A DNA stretch of 64,000 bases, from NCBI GenBank assembly GCA_000729835.1, contig JFHB01000167.1, forward strand, positions 1 through 64,000. The letters run 5' to 3'. Shown here piece by piece: positions 39,687-48,768 of this stretch. This stretch comes from Atkinsonella hypoxylon (taxonomy: Eukaryota > Ascomycota > Sordariomycetes > Hypocreales > Clavicipitaceae). A program made the translations under genes and the position numbers. Within the stretch, counting starts at the first letter, position 1, and every line of letters begins with the position of its first letter. A model generated the notes under the pieces. It had not been told where the DNA came from and ran no database searches. It was given only the letters and a program-made list of their open reading frames with translations.

Positions 39687-40415
39687 GTGTAATTCTAGAG
39701 CTAGTGTAACAGTCTCCTTTAGAAGAAGTATAAATTTAACGCTAAAGAAATAATTAAAGCTTACCTTAAGAACACTTCTATAGGTAGTAACGCTATATAG
39801 AAGCAACTTAACCTCTATATTACTAAAATTAATAAGTTAAATAAAAAGATTAACTAGGTTAGAATAGAGGCTAAAGGAGGTCTATTTAATAAGTAGTTTA
39901 ATAAATTATAGACTACTATCTATAGTATATATAACTAACTAGATAGTATAAGTTAATTTAATAAAGGTATTAATAACGTTATTAATAAAAATAAAACCTT
40001 ACTAAAGGTTGCTAGCAATATTAATATACTATAAGCAGAAAGTAGATACTTATAATATAAAATTAACTATATTTATATAGACTTCTTAGAACACTTAGCT
40101 AACTAGCCTATTGCTATATAAGGCCTCTTTAGTAATAGATTTAGCACTATTTAATGTAGAAAAAGTGCTTAGTTTATTCTAATTAACCTATCTTTAATGT
40201 ATTTCTCTCTATTAATTTTACAAAAGATACCTTCTACAGTAAAGCTAATACTAACTAAGGTAAAAACACTAACTAAGAGGCTAGCTGTAGGTAAACTAAT
40301 AGAAATACTTACTAAGCGTAAAACTAGTGCCTCTTAGGTAAAACCCTCTTTAAAGCCGCTAGAAACGTTCTTTAGCTTTACTTTCTAAAGAGAACTAACA
40401 GCTTACTATAACTAA

Positions 40416-40990
40416 CTAACAATTTACTGCTATTACTAATGCTTAAGGATTAGAATAAGCTGTATATATATAGAGAAATGCACTAAAGGGATTTAACAGA
40501 AAATTTGCTTTAATATAGATTAATTTTTAATACTTTTAATACTATATAGAATAATCTTATATAAAGAATATACTATATAGATTTAATAAATTAGCTTTAT
40601 TATATAAGATTAACTTATAAAATTTAACATTATCTAGAATAATTTTGCGTAACTTTACTTATATATAGAATATAGAATAAGCTTTAACGCTCTATTAGGT
40701 TTAAGAAAATCTATTAATTTAATATATAGATTTAATAGTTACTAGATTATAAGTGTAATTTAGGCATTATAAGTGTATAGAAAAATATATAAATGTAGCA
40801 ACCTACACTGCAGATTGCACTACAATAACAACAACGTATGCTTATGCAATAAAACAATAACTACCTTTTTACGCCTTTTATAATAGCTAAATTAATAAGT
40901 TATTTAGTTTAATCTAATATACCTTCTAATAACTAACAATTAATTTTTAGAACAGCTAGAACAGTTAATCTTTTTTATAGAGGCAGCACT
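40416..40990 (+). other. 3' untranslated part of gypsy C
   Basis: Colinear with 11,350-11,924 in A and 15,260-15,838 in B. AT-rich, with no shared open frame. Confidence 0.5.
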
Positions 40991-41233
40991 TATTATAGAA
41001 TAATCCTATAGACCTATAGGTTACTAGTGTATATAACTGCAATTATATATAAGTAGTTAGAAGTAACACTTAGGTAGTTAGATTAAACAATTAATAATTA
41101 TTTACTAGAACACTATTTCTAGATGCTCCTTACAGAAGCTCTTACGACTTCTCTTACGATTTATTGCATAACCTATTAAATCCAACAACCCATCGTCACT
41201 TCCGACAAACCCACGTCAGATCCCACCGTAACA
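40991..41233 (+). repeat. 3' LTR of gypsy C
   Basis: 243 bp. The inner start reads TATTATAGAATAATCC where the outer start of the C 5' LTR keeps TGTTACGGGATAATCC. The outer end keeps GATCCCACCGTAACA. It is followed by the GTTAT duplication. Confidence 0.93.
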
Positions 41234-41238
41234 GTTAT

Positions 41239-41640
41239 AGTAAAGTATATAGTTATAAATAGACTAATACCTTTAACTATAAAGTTAAATATTTTACTAA
41301 AAATTTACCTAGTCTTCTATATTAATCTTATTAAGTAAGCAGCAATAAACCTCTTACTTTTTTAGTAATTAGTAGACTTAAGGCCTAGTTTTAAGCTAAC
41401 TATAATAGATATTAATCTATCCCTTAAGGAGTATAGAGTAAAGGAAATTCTAGCTACTAAAAACGCTTTAGGCTAAAGGAAATACTATTAAATACTTATT
41501 AAGTAAATAGAATTTATTTAATCTATATAGAAACTACTAAAGAACTTCTTTAATATAGAGGCACTAAATTAATTTAAGTTATAGTAAAAGAATGCTTAAT
41601 TTAATAATAAGCTTAATAGAGGTATAGTAAAATTTTATAT
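41239..41640 (+). pseudogene. End of gypsy D pol with integrase C-terminus and chromodomain
   Basis: Follows in phase from 14,302 when C and one GTTAT are removed. Positions about 41,400-41,570 code for EYRVKEILATKNALGQRKYY followed by a decayed LIKWIGF and STWEPLENF-type segment, the chromodomain signature (hydrophobic-VEKIL, YLVKWKGY, WEPxENL). In chromoviruses this domain targets integration to heterochromatin (established for Tf1/MAGGY relatives). Stops in it are RIP-type. Confidence 0.75.
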
Positions 41641-41775
41641 AGACTTTAATAATAACTTAGTAATCTTTAACTAAAAATAAAGAAAAATAAACTCTTCTTT
41701 ATAAAAGCCTATATAATTATTATAAAAAAAATAAAAATAAAAATAAAAGAAATTTCTTAGTAAGTAGTAAAGGAG

Positions 41776-42200
41776 CAGTAGTGCTTATAGTGTAAAGGTA
41801 TAACTACCTAAAAGGTGCCTTATTGCTCTTTAAGTAGTTGTAAAATAGAAGCTAAAGAAGCTATATAGTGCCTCTAAAGTAGTATAGAAGCTAGAGCTAG
41901 AATAGTAATACTAGTAGAAGGTATAGAGGCTAAAGTAAATAAGAATATAACTAGTGCTTTAGATTAAAGCTCTACCTTAGTAGATATAAGTAAAGATATA
42001 ATATCTTAAATAGCTTAGCACTTTAGGCATAAAGGTATAGTCTTTAGAGAGAGAAAAATAAAGAGAGAGAAGGTAAAGAAAGTAGTAAGCTAAGTTAAGG
42101 TTATATACTTTAGAAATATAAATAGTAATTAACACTATAAGTAGTTTAAGCTTTTAAGCTCTACCTAAAGGTAAGTATATTTCTAGTATATTGCCTTAAG
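41776..42200 (+). pseudogene. Cys-rich open frame downstream of D pol
   Basis: A frame of about 140 codons free of stops other than RIP-type TAG/TAA, in a part of D where only the 3' untranslated region would be expected. It begins with a cysteine pattern (C-x2-C, then further C in KVPYCSLSSCK) and continues EARARIVILVEG. I recognise no family. It could be an accessory ORF of D or part of another unrecognised insertion. Confidence 0.35.
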
Positions 42201-43345
42201 GTTATTCTATAAGGGTAAAGAAATAATATATAGCAGTAAAGAAGCTTTATATAGTAGTAAAGAGGCAGTAGTAGTAAAGATTAGTAGTATATAATAAGGT
42301 ATAGGTATAAGTAGCAGCAATAAGAAGAGTATAGTAATAGTAGTAGTAGTAATAAGCGTAAAAAGAGATAAGAAGTTATTATTAATATCTATAGAGATAT
42401 ACTTATACTTATTAAGGTTAAACTTATTATTCTTTAGAACAATAGAGGCTATAGTGCTTTTATAGTTAATAGAGAGAAAGAGAGTAAGCGCAAAAGAATA
42501 ATTAGTTTAAGTTATATAGTAAGAAGGAAAAGAGAGTATAATCTCCTTTTCTATATAATTAGCAGTAAGTATATCCTTAAGAATAAAGTTATAGTAGTTA
42601 TATATATTTAAAAATTTATATATAAGAACTATATAGCAAAAGAGCTAGCTAGTATAAGAGAGAATTAAAGTAAACTTAACTATAAGACCTTAGTTAATAA
42701 GTTTCTATATTTAGGTAAAGTAATACTATAGGTAAGAATACTTAGTAAAGAGGTTAGAATTTTAAACGTAACCTTAATACCTCTATATATATAGTTAGTA
42801 TTCTCTTCTTTAGCTAAAATAATAGTTATATAAGCCCTTCTTATAAAGGTTATTATAGTATAGTATATAGATATCCTTAAGAATATTGCTATTAAATAAC
42901 TCTAAATTATTTAAGTCCCCTTATATAAAGAAACTATAGATATAGCAGCAGTAAGGGACTAATAGTACTATAGAAGTAGAAGTAGTAGAGGCATTAGCGC
43001 TAGCAATATAACTGCTAAAGTTCTAGATATACTTCTAGTTAGCAAAAGAATAAGCTATATATAAGTAAAGAGGTAGTGTACTTTAGGCTAATAAAATAAT
43101 ATTTTGCGATTTTAATTAGTAAGCTATTAGTAGTTAGATAAATTCTATTTAGATATATTAAAAAGAGGTTCTTTTATATTAAAAAGAGCAATAGTAGCTA
43201 TATAGTAAAGTAAGAAATTTTAGGAAACTACAATAGAATTATTTAGTTATAATATAGAGGTAAAATAAAATATAAAGAAGAAAGAAAAAGATAAAGAAAG
43301 GAAAAGAAGAATTATTTATTTTTATATTAAAAATAGCTAAAGGCT
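42201..43345. other. AT-rich region without recognisable genes
   Basis: RIP-mutated sequence between the Cys-rich frame and the 60 bp tandem repeat. It contains purine-rich runs (for example 43,277-43,313) that could be a polypurine tract of D. No coding frame could be followed. Confidence 0.4.
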
Positions 43346-43465
43346 AGCTACTAGTTTATTATACACTAAAGAGATAATAATAATAATAACTATTTACACT
43401 TTATTAGCTGTTAGTTTATTATACACTAAGAGAATAACACTAATAATAACTGTTTACACTTTATA
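43346..43465. repeat. Tandem duplication of a 60 bp unit
   Basis: Two adjacent units starting AGCTACTAGTTTATTATACA and AGCTGTTAGTTTATTATACA, each ending in TTTACACTTTAT. They differ at a few sites, mostly C/T or G/A. They may belong to the 3' LTR or untranslated region of D. Confidence 0.7.
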
Positions 43466-44385
43466 CCCTTAATAATACCCTTTATATATAAATAGGTTAT
43501 ATATATTTAATAAATATTTATAACAGCAATAAGGATAAAAGAGAAGAGGTACCTTCTAGTTAATAAAAGGGATTATTATATAATAATTACTTTAAATATA
43601 AAAAGACCTAGAGATATAGGTAGTTTATATGCTAGTAACACTAGCATTACAGCTAGCGCCTATATAATAGGCAAATAATTAATAGCTATATATAGAGAGT
43701 TATAAGGTAAAGGGAGGTAGAGGGTTAATAAACCCTAAAAGGGTATAATTAAGTAAGAGGGAGCGTAATTAACCTATTATAGTGCAACTAATAGGTTAGT
43801 TAGTAGAGTAATTAACAGCTGTTACTAAGGTACTATAGGCAATTAGAGGGAAAGGAGGTAGAGTAAATATTTATTTATATATTAGCTTTATAACACTACA
43901 CTAACAATAAACAGTACATTAGTATAGCAATAGAACAGCTAGAGTAAAGCGCCTAGGGGTAGATATTATGCCTCTATTTTTTTATAAGTAAACAATAGAG
44001 AAAATGTAAAGAGAGAGTAGATAAAGAGTTAGCTGCTATCTATAGTACCTACTATAAACAATAAAAGAGATTATTATAGAGCCTAGAAGGAGAAGGAGAG
44101 TATATTATAGACTTAAGCCTTAAGCTTAAGTCTTTTAGTAGAGAAAGAATAGTAAAAGAGAGATAAAGATCTATATAGATAAAGGGATAGAAGTAAGCTA
44201 TATTTATTTAGAGGTTAGCTAAACTTTACTAAGCCCTAGAGAGAGAACCTTAGCTATAAAGTATATACTAAAAGGGGCTCCTAAGGGGATAGACCTACCC
44301 CTAGATATATAGTATAGGGGCATAGGGAGGCTTCTAGTTCCTTCTCTCTTCCTCCTTTCCTCTCTATAATTATAGTTCTTATTAT

Positions 44386-46195
44386 AGATGCTAGTTAGCA
44401 GCAGCCACTAGGTCAGTCCATTACAAGTTAGTAGATTATTTACCCTATTTAATTAAGGTGTATATTAATTATAAGGGCATTATAGATTTAATAGTAAATC
44501 TATTTAAGGTATATAGTAAGGTAGCTAGGTAGATTAACTTACTATAGGAATTTAATGTAGAATATATATATTGCTTAAACACTATAAAGATTATATAAAT
44601 AGCTAATAGAATATTTTATCTTTCTAATAAACTAAGATCTAAGTCTTACTATATTAATAGGAGAATAGGTATAGAAGTAACCTTAGCTATAAAGAATAAA
44701 CAAATAAAGATATTATTTTTAGTGCTACTAAAGGGAGAGAGAATAGATAATTAAATAGTAATAAACTTAATAATAAAACTTTAGAACTAGTTTAACTCTT
44801 AATAGTATAGAGAAATTCTAATAGCTATTATATATAGATATTAGTTTATACTTATAGTATAAAGGAAATTAATTTAATAATATTTATTAAAATATAGAAT
44901 CTTAAATAAGGTTCTATTATATATAGAGATAGATAAATTATTAGCAGAATACTTACTACTAGAAATAATATTCTAGAAGCTACAATAAGTTTATAACGCT
45001 AAAGGACATTTTAAACCTCTAATTACTATAGAGAAGCTTTAAGGTTAATACTACTAGCTAGATAGAGTAAGAGATATAGAAGTATATTGTTGCTTATATT
45101 TAGTATATTAACAAATAGGTATATAAATTCCTAGAGCTAAATCTAAAAGGATTTCTATTTTAAAACTATAGAGTATAGTTAAATTAGATTATTTTAAACC
45201 TATAACACCTTAAGCAAAGAATAGTAAGTTATATATTTTAATCTCTATAGACTATATAACGAAATTTGTAGTTACTTAATCTTATAAAGAGGCTATAGGT
45301 AATTTAGTAGTAGAAATATAGAGTAAGAACTAGGGTTCTATATTTAGTTAGCTATAAAAAATATATTGTAACAATAGATTACACTTTAAAAATATAACTC
45401 TATAAGTAACTGCTAAGAAATATAGTATAATAATAACTTTTAAACTAATATTTTACCCCTAGTTATTAGAATTAGTAGAATATAATATATAACTAGTTAA
45501 AAATTAACTAATAAAATAGGCTATAGAAACAGAAGAATTAGGTCTAGAATATTAGAATTAAGCCTTATTAGAGATAATTGTAGCACTTAACAATTAATAT
45601 ATAACTAGCGTTAGCTCTAGCCTATCTATAGCTATACTAGGTTTTAAACTATTTTTAAGCTAGAATTCTAAGAAGAAGAATATAGAAGATAATAACAATA
45701 GATTATTAATAGCTTTAAATAAACTATTAATATAATAAATAAATTTATAGAACTATAAAGCTAAAGAGAAGAAATATAAGAATATTAAAACTTAGAAGAT
45801 AGCTATTATAAATAAGAGTAAATTAAAAGCACCTAGAGAGTTTAGCGTTAAATTATAAATATAGAAGAAACTTAATAAAAAGAATAAGCTAAAAGGAAAG
45901 TTCTATAAATTCTAGAGAAAGCTTAATAAGGTAGTTACTAAAGTATTATCTATATTATATAAAATTAAACTAATTAATAGAGAATTAAGGAGAAAGATAT
46001 ATATTAACAATCTTAAACCTTATATATCTTAAGTAAAGAAGCTTAAGCTACTATAATTAAACTATTAGAATATAGTAGAATTAGGGAATAATAATATTAA
46101 GATAGAGCAGATAGAATATAGATAATACTATAATATTAATAGTAGTGTTAAGGTTAACACTATTATAAGCCTAAGTAGTCTATAGAGGGGGATAA
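44386..46195 (+). mobile_element. Gypsy element G, 3' part (RNase H, integrase)
   Basis: The oldest layer of the nest. The frame starts near 44,386 in RNase H because D is inserted there, and continues through integrase to a purine tract (AGAGGGGG, 46,184-46,191). It reads on the plus strand and is colinear with typical fungal Ty3/gypsy polyproteins. The 5' part should lie left of the window beyond D. Confidence 0.75.
44400..46035 (+). pseudogene. pol of gypsy G: RNase H end and integrase
   Basis: RNase H end near 44,460 (VYINYKGIIDL, from VYTDHKGIVDL). Integrase zinc-binding region near 45,000-45,110 (GHF, EVYCCLYLVYQQ, from the HHCC finger). Catalytic core with ELDYFKPITP-like, LISIDYITKFVV near 45,240, NNRLHFKN near 45,370 (from DNGRHFKN) and YPQLLELVE near 45,460 (from YPQSSGLVE), ending with KIYINNLKPYIS near 46,000. 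The Asp to Asn change in the second catalytic position fits RIP. Confidence 0.8.
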
Positions 46196-46471
46196 TAGAT
46201 ACGTGCTATAGAGAGTGGATCATTCGTTATATTAGACTCCACTATCCTGCAAGATAACTTAGCTAGAACATGCATCCTTAATCTACCAATCAACCCTTAT
46301 ATCCATGACTTGATCTTCAGGTGGCAAGCGAGCACCTCGTGTGTTACCAGTTGACCAGGTACCATGTACTATTTGTGGCAGGCACAGCCAATTGGACTGG
46401 AGCCACAGCCACAAACGGACCCCACTACTCCCACTACTCCGTAGACTTACGCAGCATCACTCAAGATATCA
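46196..46471 (+). repeat. Possible 3' LTR of gypsy G
   Basis: Begins four bases after the purine tract with TAGATACGTGC, which reads TGATACGTGC if the TA is a RIP product of TG. A matching inverted end TATCA lies at 46,467-46,471, which would give a 276 bp LTR. RIP fades out across it from left to right. There is no second copy in the window to confirm the limits, so this is a prediction. Confidence 0.4.
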
Positions 46472-46820
46472 CAGGATAAACATGCATACCATCAGGATGG
46501 AGGCAGATCTCGAACAAACTTGAAGATAATTCGAGCTCTCGCTTTGACCTATTCGGAAGCAAGCCGACAGCGGGCGGTGAATATCACGTCTTCCTTCTCA
46601 CACGTACGGAATACTGAGTACCTATTCTGGTTAAACCATATGTGACATGCTCGCTGTGGAGACTTAGGAGACCCTGTCAAGTCTAGTCAGTTCAAACAGG
46701 CCTGGCCTGGCCTGGCCTGGCCTTCTTTCTCGCCCTTCCACTACACCATCTACAACATCGCCAACGTCCCGCATCGACCTCATCGGGCCGCTGCCGACAC
46801 GCAGCCTGCGTCCCTTCTAT
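46472..46820. other. Intergenic region upstream of the first host gene, with CCTGG repeat
   Basis: Normal composition, no RIP signature. A short tandem CCTGG run (about five units, 46,697-46,722) lies 100 bp before the ATG, followed by a CT-rich stretch (CTTTCTCGCCCTTCC) of the kind often found before fungal transcription starts. The transition from RIP-mutated to normal DNA falls only about 350-600 bp from the start codon. Confidence 0.6.
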
Positions 46821-48059
46821 ATGCGACGAGCATCACCTCGAAGCCTCGGCTTCGTCTGCGAGTCCTGCACCCTGACGCGCACCTCCCCACCACCACTCAC
46901 GAGCGCACGTTTTGCCTCTCTCCGCACCACCCAGGCATCGAAACTAGTCAACTGGAGGTCTTGTGCAACAAGATGGGCATCCAGCGCCGCAATTGACCCC
47001 GAAAGCGATCGTGGGCCCCCTCTCAGCCGGACTGCCCATACACCTGTCCCCATCACCGAACCCGCAGACCTGGCACGCCTGGCAGAAGACAGCAGCAAGA
47101 AGTTCCTCTGCGTAGACGGCATCCCCGCGCCTCAACTGACGAGCGCGGCGCTTCAATCATGCCTCCGCGCCGCGTCCGCTTTACACCCTCAGCTGAAACG
47201 TGCCGAGACACAATCCAAGGCTTCGGCATCGAGGCTCGTCACCCTTGGAGCCGAGCGGACCGGCACTCGAATACCCATCGACGCCAAGATTCAAGAAGCC
47301 GTGAACAGAATTTCCCACGCTGCATACACAATCATCACGCACCCAAATGTCGAAATGACACCCGAGTCTTTGGAGCTTTACGTTCAGATCCAGGCACAAC
47401 TTGGACGCCCAGAATCGCTCCCTTCCATCCTGGAGCTCTATGCCACCAAGCGCAAGCCCGTTGTTAAGGACGGTCAAATTACATACGTCAAGCAGAATCC
47501 CAACGCAGCATCGCGAGCCATCGAAGAAGGCGTCGCTGCCATGGCCCTTGAAACCGCTATTGAAGCAAAGAATCTTGATGCCTCGCTGGGCATCATTGAA
47601 GCAGCATATTGTGTGCCGGCGTTTAAGCGCCAAAAGCTGATACGGCACGGCATGGCTCCAGCTATCGGTCTTGCCACTCTTCCTCTGGGCATTTTCGGCC
47701 TTTCTACTGCCTACGCAGCCTACTGGCAGAACACAATGGATATTTCCACCGCTACGGGTATCGGTTTGGCTGGTATATCCGGCTACTTCTTCGTCGTGGG
47801 GTCACTGGGCGTGATTGCCAAGTTGAGCAACAAGGACCAAATGAAGCGAGTGACATGGGCTCCAGGAACACCTCTTCGCTATCGCTGGCTGCGGGAAGAT
47901 GAGCGGGCGGCCCTCGATAAGATTGCTTGTGCATGGGGTTTCAGAGAACCATGGAGACATGGCGAGGAAACGGGTCCTGAGTGGGAGGGATTGAAAGAGT
48001 ACATGGGCTATAGGCAAATGTTGCTGGATCGTGTTGAGTTCATGGATGGCATGAGTTGA
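46821..48059 (+). CDS. Mitochondrial membrane protein of unknown function, 412 aa
   Basis: A single-exon gene, 412 residues. The N-terminus is rich in Arg, Ser and Ala with no acids for the first 13 residues and has RWASSA near 51-56, as in mitochondrial presequences. Residues about 150-270 are helical with repeat-like character. Two hydrophobic helices follow, about 278-301 and 312-335, separated by a short loop, then a charged C-terminal domain (YRWLREDERAALDKI, WGFREPW). An inner-membrane location with both ends on one side is the likely topology. I recall similar uncharacterised proteins in filamentous fungi but no studied family. The ATG at 46,821 is the first in frame. It is the gene closest to the RIP block and shows no RIP-type stops. 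Confidence 0.85.
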   Translation: MRRASPRSLGFVCESCTLTRTSPPPLTSARFASLRTTQASKLVNWRSCATRWASSAAIDPESDRGPPLSRTAHTPVPITEPADLARLAEDSSKKFLCVDGIPAPQLTSAALQSCLRAASALHPQLKRAETQSKASASRLVTLGAERTGTRIPIDAKIQEAVNRISHAAYTIITHPNVEMTPESLELYVQIQAQLGRPESLPSILELYATKRKPVVKDGQITYVKQNPNAASRAIEEGVAAMALETAIEAKNLDASLGIIEAAYCVPAFKRQKLIRHGMAPAIGLATLPLGIFGLSTAYAAYWQNTMDISTATGIGLAGISGYFFVVGSLGVIAKLSNKDQMKRVTWAPGTPLRYRWLREDERAALDKIACAWGFREPWRHGEETGPEWEGLKEYMGYRQMLLDRVEFMDGMS

Positions 48060-48768
48060 TGTCGCTTGAGTTTATCTTTTTTTCCGGCTACCAACACAAA
48101 CATGTTCAAAATACATCCTTGCATCTGTACTATTAATATTCACATGTACATCTGCAACAACGAAATAGAATTGTCAAGGCCAACCTGGCTTCGTCCGTGC
48201 AAATTTCTCGCTCCAAAAAACTTCCTAATGAAGCAAGTCGGCTGTTCTTCCTACCTGCACAACAGGTACTGTACTGGAAACCCTTCACACGATCGATCCT
48301 GGTGATTGGGCACGGGGATGCGCAAAATCCTTTGTGAAGAAGCAAGTCACAGCGCGTCTGCAGATCAGCCAACAGTCCAGATGTAATCGAGTGGTGGGCT
48401 GGAATAGTTGTCCCGATCGGCCGTGGGCTTTTGAGAGAGAGACTATTCTGTTGCGGCATGACGAGCCTAAGCGAATACGAGTTGCAGCTTGCGGAAGTAT
48501 TTCGCCTTTTGGTGAAAAGAAAACCTCAGAGGGGCATGTTTGACTCCGAAGCGAGTTCAATACATTCAAATCGTTCTTGAAACGATTAAAGGGGTTCTAG
48601 CACGGGAGCAAATCTAGCTATTCATTGTGCCATTGTGACATCCCCCCTCCCGGGAGAAGAGGGTATCATTTCCCTCATATACACGACTTAAAATAACAGA
48701 CGGTCAAGTCGAAAGAACACAGAAGTAATCATTAGTTATCAATCATATTTGCGCCTCGGCCTCCAAGC
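48060..48768. other. Intergenic, 3' flanks of two convergent genes
   Basis: Lies between the stop codons of the convergent mitochondrial protein and receptor genes. It contains a palindrome CTCCCGGGAG near 48,647 and a short inverted repeat AATCGTT/AACGATT near 48,570-48,590. Open frames on both strands are short and show no family features. Confidence 0.6.

Larger units (their letters stand above)
32552..40415 (+). pseudogene. Third ORF of the A/B/C gypsy family (copy C, split by copia F)
   Basis: ATG at 32,552 to TAA at 40,413-40,415. Without F and one GTGTA it has 1,548 nt, as in B. F lies about 275 codons into the frame, just after the hydrophobic segment. In places where A keeps a sense codon C has TAG (for example A CAA near 9,419 against C TAG near 32,657), showing independent RIP of each copy. 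Confidence 0.6.
14308..41233 (+). mobile_element. Gypsy element C, full length but split by three insertions
   Basis: Runs from the 5' LTR (14,308-14,550) to the 3' LTR (40,991-41,233) with TSD GTTAT. It contains B in opposite orientation (15,017-24,970), a solo copia LTR (30,436-31,132) and copia F (33,376-39,686), each with its own 5 bp duplication. Taking these out leaves 9,949 bp, within 5 bp of B. The order is LTR, gag, protease, RT, RNase H, integrase, third ORF, LTR. The order of pol domains and the RT box (YINN at 28,580, from YIDD) put it in Ty3/gypsy. It is heavily RIP-mutated and inactive. Confidence 0.92.
41234..44385 (+). mobile_element. Gypsy element D (chromovirus), right part
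   Basis: Continues the integrase of D after the GTTAT duplication, then the chromodomain, a Cys-rich frame and a long AT-rich 3' region. The end is set where the RNase H sequence of element G begins (about 44,386). D's 3' LTR should lie in 43,300-44,385, but without its partner I cannot fix the borders. TGCTA at 43,630 and TAGCA just before 44,386 would form matching ends, which is only suggestive. Confidence 0.6.

Noticed and set aside
14308..41233. Segmental inverted duplication instead of transposition
   Set aside because: Clean LTR ends with 5 bp target duplications and in-frame empty sites show insertion by transposition.
1..46200. Centromere or subtelomere
   Set aside because: A large RIP block would fit either, but there are no telomere repeats and no way to show centromere identity from sequence; left open.
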